The position numbers and the translations under genes are program-made. From Propioniciclava coleopterorum (GTDB lineage Bacteria > Actinomycetota > Actinomycetes > Propionibacteriales > Propionibacteriaceae), in assembly GCF_011393335.1 (NCBI RefSeq), contig NZ_CP049865.1:2312722-2376721 (forward strand): a DNA stretch of 64,000 nt, read 5' to 3'. The notes beneath the pieces are model-generated. The model ran no database searches. It was not told where the DNA came from and saw only the letters and a list, made by a program, of their open reading frames with translations. How positions within the stretch are numbered: position 1 is the first letter of the stretch; every line of letters starts with the position of its first letter. This document shows, piece by piece, positions 53,177-62,151 of this stretch.

Positions 53177-54275
53177 TGCTGGTCACCCCCTCGATGAGGG
53201 TGCGGCCGGATCCGTCGAAGACGTTGACGGCCCGGGCGTCCAGGCCGAGGTCGATGCTGTCGCCGATCTCGAACAGCCGCGTCCCGAAGTCGGCGCTCTG
53301 GTTGACCAGGAACTCCCGGCCGTGGGGGTCGTCGAGGATGTACTGGACGTGCGCGCCGAGGAACTGCCGCAGCCGCACGGTCCCGGACAGTCCGGTGGGG
53401 GAGTCGGCCACCACGAAGTTCTCGGGGCGGACGCTCACGACAACCTCGTCGCCGGCGGCGACGTCGGCCCGCAGGGTGTCCAGCGCCAGGGTGTAGCCGC
53501 CTGCCAACCGCAGCCCGCCGCGTCCGCCCGCGTTCTCCAGGACGGTGGCGTCGAAGCTGTTGGAGTGGCCCACGAAGCCGGCGACGAACTGGTTGAACGG
53601 GCGCCGGTAGATCGCCTCGGGGCTCGCGATCTGCTGGATCTCACCCGCGTTCATGACCGCGATCCGGTCGGAGACCGACAGGGCCTCCTCCTGGTCGTGG
53701 GTGACGTAGACGGTGGTGATGCCGATCTCGCGCTGGATGTCGGCGATCGCCTGCCGGATCTCGATGCGCAGCTTGGCGTCCAGGTTCGACAGCGGCTCGT
53801 CCATGAGCAGCACCTGCGGGTTGATCACGATGGCCCGGGCCAGCGCGATGCGCTGCTGCTGGCCGCCCGACAGGTTCTCGGGGAACCGCTTGGCCAGGTG
53901 CTCCATCTTCACCTTGGCCAGCATCTCCAGGGTCCGGCGCTCGGCGTCCGTCTTGGGCACCTTGCGGTTCTCCAGGCCGAACATGACGTTCTTCTCCACC
54001 GTCATGGAGGGGAAGATCGCGTAGTTCTGGAAGACCATGCCGTAGTCGCGCTTGTAGACGGGCACATCGTTGATGACCTGGTCGCCGAACGCGATGGTGC
54101 CGCGCTCGATGTCGATGAAGCCCGCGATCATGCGCAGCAGCGTGGTCTTGCCGCAGCCGCTGGGGCCCAGGAGGGTGAAGAACTCGCCGTCGTGGATGTC
54201 GGCGGACAGGTCGGGGATGACGACCGTGTCCCCGTATCGCTTGGTGATGTTGCGGATGGTGATGGGAACGCTCAC
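53139..54275 (-). CDS. ABC transporter ATP-binding protein, FbpC/PotA type
   Basis: ATPase of 378 residues. Walker A is GPSGCGKTT (about 37-45), the Q-loop is in GMVFQNYAIFP, the signature is LSGGQQQRIALARA, and Walker B is VLLMDEPLSNLD with the H-loop VTHDQEEA. A C-terminal TOBE domain (about 290-378, with VRPENFVV) is the regulatory part. The GTG at 54275 is chosen because VSVPITIRNITKRYGD matches the family start; the open frame further upstream is out-of-frame reading of the solute-binding gene. Confidence 0.92.
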   Translation of the reverse strand: MSVPITIRNITKRYGDTVVIPDLSADIHDGEFFTLLGPSGCGKTTLLRMIAGFIDIERGTIAFGDQVINDVPVYKRDYGMVFQNYAIFPSMTVEKNVMFGLENRKVPKTDAERRTLEMLAKVKMEHLAKRFPENLSGGQQQRIALARAIVINPQVLLMDEPLSNLDAKLRIEIRQAIADIQREIGITTVYVTHDQEEALSVSDRIAVMNAGEIQQIASPEAIYRRPFNQFVAGFVGHSNSFDATVLENAGGRGGLRLAGGYTLALDTLRADVAAGDEVVVSVRPENFVVADSPTGLSGTVRLRQFLGAHVQYILDDPHGREFLVNQSADFGTRLFEIGDSIDLGLDARAVNVFDGSGRTLIEGVTSNVVGNDRAAAAS

Positions 54276-54295
54276 GGTGTCCTCGGCTCGGGTCG

Positions 54296-54329
54296 GCTCC
54301 GCCGGGGCCGGGAATGACCCCGGCGGAGC
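54296..54329 (-). terminator. Stem-loop after the Fbp-like solute-binding gene
   Basis: A 12-bp perfect stem (54296-54307 with 54318-54329) and 10-nt loop lie between the binding-protein gene and the ATPase gene on the same strand. It is probably a partial terminator or mRNA stabiliser, as at 13308-13334. Confidence 0.55.
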
Positions 54330-54358
54330 GGGAAACGGTGGTGGAAGGAAGCCGTCGG

Positions 54359-55408
54359 CTACTTGGTGAACAGGTCCATGAAACGGTCCTTGACCTTGGA
54401 GCCGTTCGCGTCCATCCAGGCCTTGTTCTCGGCCACGACCTTGAGCGTGTCGAGCGCGGGGAAGTTCTTCTGCGTCACGTCGGCGCGGACGGTGCGCAGG
54501 CCGTATTCCTCCATCTTCGACTGGTAGTCCTTGCCGGTGAGGAAGTTGATGAAGGCCTTGCCGTTGTCGGTGTTCTTGCCGTTCTTGATGAGCATCACGT
54601 AATCGGCCAGAACCATCGTCCCCTCCTGGGGGTAGACGGTCTTGATCTCGGGCTGGACGGCCGCGTACTTCACCGCGTTGGTCTCGTTGGTGATGCCGAC
54701 CGCGTACTCGCCGGTGCTCACCATGTTGAACACGTTGGAGGAACTGCCCTGCATCTTGTTGTCCAACTGCTTGGCGAACTTCTCGACGTACGCCCAGCCG
54801 TCCTCGGGGTTGCCGTTGCCCATGGCGTGCAGCATGTTGACGATCTGGGACAGGGAACTGGACGACTTGGCGGGGTCGGCGAACGCGATCTTGCCCTTCA
54901 GCGCCGGGTCGAGCAGCGACGCCCAGCCGTCGACGGTGGCGCCGCCGGTCTGCTTGGTGTTGACCATGATCGAGTTGAGCATGATCGAGAACGGCACGAG
55001 GCGCTTGTCGCCGCCGGCCTTGGACTGGTAGTCGGGCAGGAAGGACGCGTCGTCGGCCGGGACGAACTCGGCGAAGCTGGCCAGCGCGGGCGCCACGGAC
55101 TGCCCCAGGCCACCCCACTGCACGTCGGCCAGCGGGTTCGCGCCCTCGGCCTGGATCCGCTTGATGAGCTCGCCGGTGCCCGCGCTGACGACCTCGACCT
55201 CGTAGCCGGACTTCTTGAAGGCGGCCACGGCGGGCTCGTACTGGTCCTTCGGCGAGGACGTGTACAGGCTCAGCACCTTGGAGCCGCCGGCGGGGGCGCC
55301 GCCGCCGGTGCCGCCCGTGGCGGGGGTGCCGTTGTCGGAGGAACAGCCGGCCACGACCAGCCCGCCGGCGACGCCGCCGGCCATCATCAGGAACGTTCTG
55401 CGCTTCAT
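54359..55408 (-). CDS. ABC transporter substrate-binding lipoprotein (FbpA-like)
   Basis: Lipoprotein of 349 residues. The N-terminus MKRRTFLMMAGGVAGG has Tat-like arginines, and the lipobox is VAGC (Cys about 22) followed by a Gly/Thr linker. The body (VLSLYTSSPKDQYEPAVAAF; ADVQWGGLGQS; GITNETNAVKYAAV) fits the AfuA/FbpA/PotD-like family that binds ferric ion, polyamines or phosphonates. The iron-binding tyrosine pair of FbpA cannot be assigned by eye. It is the first gene of its operon. Confidence 0.87.
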   Translation of the reverse strand: MKRRTFLMMAGGVAGGLVVAGCSSDNGTPATGGTGGGAPAGGSKVLSLYTSSPKDQYEPAVAAFKKSGYEVEVVSAGTGELIKRIQAEGANPLADVQWGGLGQSVAPALASFAEFVPADDASFLPDYQSKAGGDKRLVPFSIMLNSIMVNTKQTGGATVDGWASLLDPALKGKIAFADPAKSSSSLSQIVNMLHAMGNGNPEDGWAYVEKFAKQLDNKMQGSSSNVFNMVSTGEYAVGITNETNAVKYAAVQPEIKTVYPQEGTMVLADYVMLIKNGKNTDNGKAFINFLTGKDYQSKMEEYGLRTVRADVTQKNFPALDTLKVVAENKAWMDANGSKVKDRFMDLFTK

Positions 55409-55474
55409 CGTGAAACCCCTTGTGAAATCAGAGTGGACGCCCAGCCCTCGGCTTCGGGGGCGGGCGGTACTCGG

Positions 55475-55480
55475 ATTCTA
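55475..55480 (-). promoter_or_regulatory. Candidate -10 box of the Fbp-like operon
   Basis: TAGAAT on the minus strand lies about 65 nt before the start at 55408. No convincing -35 element is seen. The rest of 55409-55609 has short repeats (GAATGCG twice; CGGCC/GGCCG) but no gene. Confidence 0.4.
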
Positions 55481-55609
55481 GAAAGGGCGAGAATGCGGCC
55501 GATAGTGGCCGGGAATGCGCCGGCGTCACGGTTTGGTGATGCACGTCACGAAGGGGCCGTCCGCGATCACGCGCCGATCACGGACGGCCTCGTCGAGGCG
55601 GGGGAGTGC

Positions 55610-56530
55610 TCAGCGTTCGGCGATGGAGAGGCGCTGGTACAGCGGGTGCCCGGGGGCCAGGGCGAGCAGCGCCTCGGCGCCGTCGATCCCCTCCCCGACG
55701 GGGGCGGTCAGGGCGAACGTCGGCCACTGCAGCGTCAGGTAGTCGGTGAAGCGTCGCCGAACCCGGTCGCTGCGGAACACCCCGCCGATCGCGGCGACGC
55801 GTGGCACGGTCCGGCCGCCCAGGTGGACGCGCTGCAGGGCCGCCTGCACGGACTCCGACAGGTGGGCGGCGGCCTTGTCCAGGATGTTGCCGGCGACCCG
55901 GTCGGACGCCGCGAGCTGGTTGACCTGCGCGGAGAACGCCGCGATCCGCGCCACCCGGTCGGGGTCGCCCTGCAGTTCCAGGTAGGCGTTCTCCAGGTCG
56001 GGGAACTGCTCGGCCAGCAACGCGGTCAGGCCGGTCATCTGCCGCCGGCCGTCGTAGCCGCGCATCGCGGCCTCCATGGCGGTGCGGCCGATCCAGTACG
56101 CGGAGCCGGCGTCGCCGATCAGGTTGCCCCAGCCGTCCACGCGCGCGGCGTCCCGGGGCCCGACCGCGAGGCAGATGGTGCCGGTCCCGGCCGCGATCAC
56201 GCACCCCTCGCCGTCGCCGAGCGCCCCGAGGTAGCTGGTGATCGAGTCGTGCGCGACGATCACGCGCCGGACGCCGGCGTCCACCAGCAGGGCCAGCAGG
56301 TCGTGCGCCGTCTCGCGCCCCAGGCCGGACGAGCCGATCGCGACGGTGTCCACCGGGGCGCCCGCGGCGTCCAGGCCGGCGCGCACGAACGACTCCCACT
56401 GCGACGCCAGCGGCGTCGAGGTGCGGACACCAGGCAGGGTCAGGTCGCCGCGGTCCGGGACCCCGACGAAGCGGACGCGGGTCGAGGACTGCCCCGCGTC
56501 GAGGGCGAGTGCTGCGACCTGCACGGTCAT
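55610..56530 (-). CDS. BadF/BadG-type kinase (N-acetylglucosamine kinase-like)
   Basis: Actin-fold ATPase of 306 residues. The phosphate-1 motif is ALDAGQSSTRVRFVG (about 8-22), phosphate-2 is IAAGTGTICLAVG, the connecting RVDGWGNLIGDAGSAYWIGR matches N-acetylglucosamine kinase, and AAIGGVFRSD is the adenosine region. It would phosphorylate an amino sugar or related sugar in the cytosol. It is divergent from purL with GGGAGG before its ATG. Substrate not proven. Confidence 0.85.
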   Translation of the reverse strand: MTVQVAALALDAGQSSTRVRFVGVPDRGDLTLPGVRTSTPLASQWESFVRAGLDAAGAPVDTVAIGSSGLGRETAHDLLALLVDAGVRRVIVAHDSITSYLGALGDGEGCVIAAGTGTICLAVGPRDAARVDGWGNLIGDAGSAYWIGRTAMEAAMRGYDGRRQMTGLTALLAEQFPDLENAYLELQGDPDRVARIAAFSAQVNQLAASDRVAGNILDKAAAHLSESVQAALQRVHLGGRTVPRVAAIGGVFRSDRVRRRFTDYLTLQWPTFALTAPVGEGIDGAEALLALAPGHPLYQRLSIAER

Positions 56531-56667
56531 GGGCGACCTCCCGTTGTCTAGGGGTGCGACCCCGAACGGCGGGGCACCCATCACGCTACCGTCCGGCGGC
56601 GCGCGCGTCAGGCCCCCGTCCGGTTCCGGGGGAGCGGGCGCGGGCGCCGCGGGTCGGCGCGGCACGG

Positions 56668-56673
56668 TAGATT
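56668..56673 (+). promoter_or_regulatory. -10 box of purL (leaderless)
   Basis: TAGATT ends 7 nt before the GTG at 56681; it excludes the in-frame TTG at 56672, which lies inside the box. Confidence 0.5.
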
Positions 56674-56680
56674 GAGCGGC

Positions 56681-58939
56681 GTGGTTGACACGGTAGAGAA
56701 CGCTTGGGCCACCCCCGACGCAGAGCAGCCCTGGGCCGAGCTGGGCCTGAAGGCCGACGAGTACGCGCGCATCAAGGAGATCCTCGGCCGCCGCCCCACC
56801 GGGTGCGAACTGGCGATGTACTCCGTGATGTGGTCGGAGCACTGCTCGTACAAGTCGTCCAAGAAGCACCTGTCCCGGTTCGGGGTCCTCGGCGATCAGA
56901 CCCCGCGCGGTCCGCTGCTGGCCGGCATCGGTGAGCAGGCGGGCGTCGTCGACATCGGCGGCGACTGGGCGGTGACGTTCAAGATCGAGTCCCACAACCA
57001 CCCCTCCTACGTGGAGCCGTACCAGGGCGCCGCCACCGGCGTGGGCGGCATCGTGCGCGACATCCTCGCCATGGGCGCCCGCCCGATCGGCGTGATGGAC
57101 CCGCTGCGGTTCGGCCCGCTGGATGCCCCCGACACCCTCCGCGTGCTGCCGGGCATCGTGTCCGGCATCAGCGGCTACGGCAACTGTCTGGGGCTGCCGA
57201 ACATCGGCGGCGAGGTGCTGTTCGACGCCACCTACGCGGGCAACCCGCTGGTCAACGCGCTGTGCGTCGGCGTCCTCAAGCACGACGACCTCAAGCTGGC
57301 CAAGGCGACCGGCCTGGGCAACAAGGTCATCATGTACGGCGCCGCCACCGGCGGCGACGGCATCGGCGGGGCCTCCATCCTGGCCTCCGAGACCTTCGAC
57401 GCCGACGGGCCCGCCAAGCGTCCCAGCGTCCAGGTGGGGGACCCCTTCATGGAGAAGCTGCTCATCGAGTGCACGCTGGAGCTGTTCGCCGCGGGGATCA
57501 TCACCGGCATCCAGGACTTCGGCGCCGCCGGCATCTCGTGCGCCACCTCCGAGCTGGCCAGCGCCGGCGACGGCGGCATGCACGTCGATCTCGACACCGT
57601 CGTGCTGCGCGACCCGACGCTCTCGCCCGAGGAGATCCTCATGAGCGAGAGCCAGGAGCGCATGATGGCGGTCGTGCGCCCCGAGGACGTCGACACCTTC
57701 CTGGGCATCTGCGCCAAGTGGGACGTGCTCGCCACCGTGGTCGGCGAGGTCATCGAGGGCGACCGGCTGTTCATCGACTACCACGGTGAGCGCGTCGTGG
57801 ACGTCGACCCCCGCACCGTCGCGCACGACGGGCCCGTCTACGACCGGCCCTCGGCGCGTCCGACCTGGATCGACGCCCTCAACGCCGACCGCGCCGAGGA
57901 CCTGCCGCGCGCGGCGTCCGGCGCCGAGTTGGCGGAGGAACTGCTGACGCTGGTCGGCTCGCCGAACCAGGCCGACAAGAGCTGGATCACCGACCAGTAC
58001 GACCGCTACGTGCGCGGCAACAGCGTGCTCGCGCAGCCCGAGAACTCCGGGATGCTCCGCATCGACGAGGAGACCGGGCTGGGCATCGCCCTGGCCACCG
58101 ACAACAACCCGCGGTTCTGCCTGCTCAACCCCTACCTGGGCGCGCAGTTGGCGCTGTCGGAGTCCTACCGCAACGTCGCCGCGTCCGGCGCGGAGCCCGT
58201 CGCCATCACCGACTGCCTCAACTTCGGCTCGCCCGAGGACCCCGACGTGATGTGGCAGTTCATCGAGTCGATCATGGGGCTGGTGGACGGCTGCCGCGAG
58301 CTCGGCACCCCCGTCACCGGCGGCAACGTGAGCTTCTACAACCAGACCGACGGCGTGAACATCCACCCGACGCCCGTGGTCGGCATGCTCGGCGTGATCG
58401 ACGACGTCGCCGACCGGGCGCCGATGGGCTTCGCCTACCCCGGGGACGCCGTGCTGCTGCTGGGGGAGACCCGCGACGAGCTGTCGGGGTCGTCCTGGGC
58501 CGACGCGGTGCACAGCCACCTGGGCGGCATGCCCCCCATGCCGAACCTCGCCGCGGAGAAGGCGCTCGGACGCGTCCTGATCGAGGCGTCCAAGCGCGGG
58601 CTGCTGAGCTCGGCGCACGACCTGTCCGACGGCGGACTGGCCCAGAGCCTGGTCGAGTCGTCGCTGCGCAACGGGCTCGGCGTCTCCCTGACGCTGCCCG
58701 CGGGCGACACGACGACGTGGCTGTTCTCGGAGTCCCCGGCGCGCGCCCTGGTCTCGCTGTCCGGCGAGCACTACGCGGCGTTCGCCGAGTTGTGCGCCGG
58801 TGCCGGCGTCCCGGTGACGCGGCTGGGCGAGGTCACCGGCGAGGGCGTCCTGGAGGTGCACGGCCAGTTCACGCTGCCGCTGGAGCAGATCCGCGCGCGC
58901 TGGGAGGCGCCGATCCGCGACGCCATGGCGGCGCACTAG
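56681..58939 (+). CDS. purL: FGAM synthase subunit PurL
   Basis: Large catalytic subunit of 752 residues, the small-PurL form that needs PurS and PurQ. It converts FGAR to FGAM with ATP. Key motifs are [19 protein letters not shown] with the catalytic His, [21 protein letters not shown] (about residues 100-119), PNIGGEV, and [14 protein letters not shown]. In the second half, [10 protein letters not shown] and [14 protein letters not shown] are seen. The start is moved to GTG 56681 on promoter evidence. It ends 3 nt before the DUF4870 gene. Confidence 0.96.
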   Translation: MVDTVENAWATPDAEQPWAELGLKADEYARIKEILGRRPTGCELAMYSVMWSEHCSYKSSKKHLSRFGVLGDQTPRGPLLAGIGEQAGVVDIGGDWAVTFKIESHNHPSYVEPYQGAATGVGGIVRDILAMGARPIGVMDPLRFGPLDAPDTLRVLPGIVSGISGYGNCLGLPNIGGEVLFDATYAGNPLVNALCVGVLKHDDLKLAKATGLGNKVIMYGAATGGDGIGGASILASETFDADGPAKRPSVQVGDPFMEKLLIECTLELFAAGIITGIQDFGAAGISCATSELASAGDGGMHVDLDTVVLRDPTLSPEEILMSESQERMMAVVRPEDVDTFLGICAKWDVLATVVGEVIEGDRLFIDYHGERVVDVDPRTVAHDGPVYDRPSARPTWIDALNADRAEDLPRAASGAELAEELLTLVGSPNQADKSWITDQYDRYVRGNSVLAQPENSGMLRIDEETGLGIALATDNNPRFCLLNPYLGAQLALSESYRNVAASGAEPVAITDCLNFGSPEDPDVMWQFIESIMGLVDGCRELGTPVTGGNVSFYNQTDGVNIHPTPVVGMLGVIDDVADRAPMGFAYPGDAVLLLGETRDELSGSSWADAVHSHLGGMPPMPNLAAEKALGRVLIEASKRGLLSSAHDLSDGGLAQSLVESSLRNGLGVSLTLPAGDTTTWLFSESPARALVSLSGEHYAAFAELCAGAGVPVTRLGEVTGEGVLEVHGQFTLPLEQIRARWEAPIRDAMAAH

Positions 58940-58942
58940 ATC

Positions 58943-59911
58943 ATGGGCGACCCGCGGGAGCCGGGCGGGCAGGCGTCCCCTGACCGTCCCGACCCCGTGC
59001 CTCCGCAGCCGGGGGCGTCGCCGCAGTATCCGGGGCAGGGCTGGCGCCCGCAGCCGCCGGCGCCGCAGCAGCCGCCGTACGCCGGGCACCCCGGCCAGGG
59101 ATCGCCGTACGGCGGGCACCTCGGCCAGGGATCCGCGCCGTGGGGTGCTCCCGCGCCGCAGCCGGCCCCGTCGTCGGGGACGCCGCCGTGGGGTGCGCCG
59201 ACGCCGCACTCGGCCCCGCCGTCCGGTGCCGGGCCCTGGGGTGCGCCCGCGCCGCACCGGGCCCCGTCGTCCGGCGCCGAGCCGTGGGGCGCGTCCGCTC
59301 CGCAGCCGGCCCCGCCGCCCGGCGCCCGGCCGTGGGGCGCGTCAGCTCCGCAGCCGGCCCCGTCGTCGGGGATGCCACCCTGGGGTGCCCCCGCGCCGGC
59401 CCCCGGCGCCCCGGACGCCTGGCAGCGTGCGGCTTGGCCCGCGCAGGGCTCCGGCCGGGTCGAGCCGGCGACCCCCGCCGACGCGCCCTACGCGGGCGAC
59501 GTGCTGTGGCGGCACGACCAGCATCAGGGCTACGGCGATCTGCACCTGCCCGTCGACCGGAACGATCCCTGGGCCGGCGCGCCGCTGCGGGGCGCGGAGC
59601 GGTTCGCCGTCCCGGCCGCGCACTGGACGCCGCTGGTCAGCACCTGGATCGGCCCGACGATCCTCCTGCTCACCGTGGGGGAGACCGACCTGCGGGTGCG
59701 CGAGCACGCCCGCGCGTCGCTGAACTTCGAGATCACGATGGCCCTGCTCCTGCTGTTGGCGTCGCTGACGCTCGCGGTCGGGTGGGCCGTCGGGTTCGTG
59801 CTGGTCCCCCTCGTGGTCGGCTTCTGGCTCGTGGCGCGCGTGGTCGCGACCGTGCGCGCCGGACGCGGCCGGCTCGTCCGCTACCGGGGCGCCCTCCCGG
59901 TCATCCGGTAG
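58943..59911 (+). CDS. DUF4870 membrane protein with Pro-rich repeats
   Basis: Protein of 322 residues. The N-terminal half (1-165) is low-complexity Pro/Gly/Ala/Gln, including six 16-residue repeats of the PWGAPAPQPAPSSG type. The C-terminal part is DUF4870, with two or three helices (STWIGPTILLLTVGE; ITMALLLLLASLTLAVGWAVG; VLVPLVVGFWLVARVV) and the conserved REHARASLNFEI. Function unknown. It starts 3 nt after purL, so it is likely co-transcribed with it. Confidence 0.82.
   Translation: MGDPREPGGQASPDRPDPVPPQPGASPQYPGQGWRPQPPAPQQPPYAGHPGQGSPYGGHLGQGSAPWGAPAPQPAPSSGTPPWGAPTPHSAPPSGAGPWGAPAPHRAPSSGAEPWGASAPQPAPPPGARPWGASAPQPAPSSGMPPWGAPAPAPGAPDAWQRAAWPAQGSGRVEPATPADAPYAGDVLWRHDQHQGYGDLHLPVDRNDPWAGAPLRGAERFAVPAAHWTPLVSTWIGPTILLLTVGETDLRVREHARASLNFEITMALLLLLASLTLAVGWAVGFVLVPLVVGFWLVARVVATVRAGRGRLVRYRGALPVIR
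59132..59416 (+). repeat. In-frame 48-bp tandem repeats (six copies)
   Basis: Codons 64-158 of the DUF4870 gene form six units of about 16 residues starting xxPWGA. Copies differ at several positions but stay in frame. Such tracts change length between strains. Confidence 0.8.
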
Positions 59912-59934
59912 CCCGGGCGTGGCGATAACGCCGC

Positions 59935-59940
59935 TATGAT
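59935..59940 (+). promoter_or_regulatory. -10 box of the sortase gene (leaderless)
   Basis: TATGAT ends 7 nt before the GTG at 59948; the ATG at 59936 lies inside this box and is not the start. Confidence 0.5.
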
Positions 59941-59947
59941 GGCCCGC

Positions 59948-60634
59948 GTGAGTAGCACGACGACCCCGCGGCGAGCGCTGCTGGCGCCCCAGGGGCCGCG
60001 GCGGCGCACGCGCCCCGCCCTGGTCGTCCTCGGGCTGGCGTTCCTGCTCCTGGGCGGCGGCGTGCTGGGCTGGAGCGTCTACCAGCTCTACTTCGACCCG
60101 CTGGTCGACCCCCGGGTCGCGCAGGCGGAGGTGTCGGACCTCCGCGACGAGTGGCAGCGGCAGCCGGTGGACGGCAAGCCGATCCCCGGCGAGGCGATGG
60201 CCCTGCTGCGCATCCCCGGCTTCGGTGAGTCCTTCGAGCAGCCCGTCCTCGCGGGCACGACCCAGGCGACGCTGAAGAAGGGGCTGGGCTGGTTCGACAA
60301 CACGGCCGAGGCGGGCCAGGTCGGGAACTTCGCCGTGGCCGGACACCGCGGCTCCAAGGGGCCCTTCGCCCCGATCATGACGCTCAACAAGGGTGACAAG
60401 GTCGTCGTCGAGACCCGCACCGCGATCTACACCTACGAGCTGACCAACAACCCCCGCGACATCACGGTCAAGAGCAGCGAGATCTGGGTGCTGGACCCCG
60501 TGCCCGGCGAGCCCGCCGCCATCCCCACCGAGCCCCTGCTCACGCTGGTCACGTGCGAGGACCTGTTCCACTCGCCCGACCGCACGATCAGCTTCGGCCG
60601 GCTGGTCGACACCCAGGCCAAGAAGCAGCCCTGA
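59948..60634 (+). CDS. Sortase (class E type)
   Basis: Membrane-anchored transpeptidase of 228 residues that attaches surface proteins to the cell wall. It has a basic N-terminus, a single helix PALVVLGLAFLLLGGGVLG (about 25-43) and an extracellular sortase domain. The catalytic triad is His 133 (VAGHRGS), Cys 203 (TLVTCED) and Arg 212 (SPDRTIS). Class E sortases of actinobacteria recognise LAxTG-type signals, but no substrate with such a signal is seen in this window. The GTG start is fixed by the promoter. Confidence 0.9.
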   Translation: MSSTTTPRRALLAPQGPRRRTRPALVVLGLAFLLLGGGVLGWSVYQLYFDPLVDPRVAQAEVSDLRDEWQRQPVDGKPIPGEAMALLRIPGFGESFEQPVLAGTTQATLKKGLGWFDNTAEAGQVGNFAVAGHRGSKGPFAPIMTLNKGDKVVVETRTAIYTYELTNNPRDITVKSSEIWVLDPVPGEPAAIPTEPLLTLVTCEDLFHSPDRTISFGRLVDTQAKKQP

Positions 60635-60664
60635 CCGCCGACGGACCGCTGTTCCGCCAGCCGG

Positions 60665-60670
60665 TAGACT
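60665..60670 (+). promoter_or_regulatory. -10 box of purF-purM (leaderless)
   Basis: TAGACT ends 8 nt before the GTG at 60679. Confidence 0.45.
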
Positions 60671-60678
60671 CCCGTCAC

Positions 60679-62151
60679 GTGACCTGTACGGACGCTGTGC
60701 GCTTCGACCCCGTCGGTGACCCCAAACCCAATGAGGAATGTGGGGTGTTCGGCGTGTGGGCGCCGGGCGAGGAGGTCGCCAAGCTCACCTACTACGGCCT
60801 GTTCGCGCTGCAGCACCGCGGCCAGGAGTCGGCCGGCATGGCGGTCAGCAACGGCGACCGCATCATGGTGTTCAAGGACATGGGGCTCGTCTCCCAGGTG
60901 TTCGACGAGCCGACGCTCAACTCCCTGACCGGGCACCTGGCCATCGGGCACGACCGCTACTCCACGACCGGCGCGTCGGTGTGGAAGAACGCGCAGCCCA
61001 CCTTCCGTTCGACGCACAACGGCGGGCTGGCGCTGGCCCACAACGGCAACCTGACCAACACCGAGGAACTGGAGGCCTGGCTGCGCTCGCGCGACGAGCA
61101 CGCCAAGATCATCGCCAAGGACTCGATGGACTCCACCAACGACACCTCGCTGGTGACCGCGCTGCTGGCGACCTTCCCCGGCACCACCTGGGACGCCGCG
61201 CTCAACGTGCTGCCGCGGCTCGAGGGTGCCTTCTGCTTCACCTTCATGGACTCCTCGGCGCTGTACGCCGCCCGCGACCCCCAGGGCATCCGCCCCCTGG
61301 TGCTGGGACGCCTCGAGCGCGGCTGGGTCGTCGCGTCCGAGACCGCGGCGCTCGACATCGTGGGCGCGACGTTCATCCGCGAGGTCGAGCCCGGCGAGCT
61401 GATCGCCATCGACTCCGGCGGCCTGCGCTCGGTGCGCTTCGCCGAGGCCAACCCGAAGGGCTGCCTGTTCGAGTACGTCTACCTGGCGCGCCCCGACACC
61501 GTCATCGCCGACCGCCGCGTCCACTCGGTGCGGGTGGAGATCGGCCGGACGCTGGCCATGGAGGCCCCGGTGGACGCCGACCTGGTGATCCCCACCCCCG
61601 AGTCGGGCATCCCCAGCGCCATCGGCTACGCGGAGGCGTCCGGCATCCCCTACGGGCTCGGGCTGGTCAAGAACTCCTACGTGGGGCGCACGTTCATCGA
61701 GCCCTCCCAGACGATCCGTCAGCTCGGCATCCGGCTCAAGCTCAACCCCATCCGGGACGTCATCGAGGGCAAGCGGCTCGTCGTGGTCGACGACTCGATC
61801 GTGCGCGGCAACACCCAGCGCGCGCTGGTGAAGATGCTGCGCGAGGCGGGCGCCGCCGAGGTGCACGTCCGGATCAGCTCGCCGCCCGTGGAGTGGCCCT
61901 GCTTCTACGGCATCGACTTCGCCACCCGCGCCGAGTTGATCGCGCCCGGCATGTCGACCGAGGAGATCTGCCGCTCGATCGGCGCGGACTCGCTGGCCTA
62001 CATCAGCCTGGAGGGGCTCGTCGCCTCCACGGGCGTCCCGAAGCGGCGGCTGTGCCGCGCGTGCTTCGACGGGCAGTATCCGTTGCCGGTGCCCGCCGGC
62101 GTCGCCGAGGAGATGCGCCTCAACGTGCAGCAGGAGGAGACCGATGAGTGA
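60679..62151 (+). CDS. purF: Amidophosphoribosyltransferase
   Basis: First enzyme of purine synthesis, 490 residues, using glutamine and PRPP. The N-terminal nucleophile is Cys 21 in NEECGVFGVW, so a 20-residue propeptide would be removed. The glutaminase domain has HNGNLTN and GHDRYSTTG. The phosphoribosyltransferase PRPP loop is VVVDDSIVRGNTQ. RRLCRACFDGQYP gives two of the cysteines of the iron-sulfur cluster typical of the Bacillus-like form. The end overlaps purM by 8 nt. Confidence 0.96.
   Translation: MTCTDAVRFDPVGDPKPNEECGVFGVWAPGEEVAKLTYYGLFALQHRGQESAGMAVSNGDRIMVFKDMGLVSQVFDEPTLNSLTGHLAIGHDRYSTTGASVWKNAQPTFRSTHNGGLALAHNGNLTNTEELEAWLRSRDEHAKIIAKDSMDSTNDTSLVTALLATFPGTTWDAALNVLPRLEGAFCFTFMDSSALYAARDPQGIRPLVLGRLERGWVVASETAALDIVGATFIREVEPGELIAIDSGGLRSVRFAEANPKGCLFEYVYLARPDTVIADRRVHSVRVEIGRTLAMEAPVDADLVIPTPESGIPSAIGYAEASGIPYGLGLVKNSYVGRTFIEPSQTIRQLGIRLKLNPIRDVIEGKRLVVVDDSIVRGNTQRALVKMLREAGAAEVHVRISSPPVEWPCFYGIDFATRAELIAPGMSTEEICRSIGADSLAYISLEGLVASTGVPKRRLCRACFDGQYPLPVPAGVAEEMRLNVQQEETDE

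Noticed and set aside
55610-59257. 1215-codon minus-strand open frame across purL
   Set aside because: Only the final 306 codons (BadF-type kinase) are supported; the remainder is antisense to purL.
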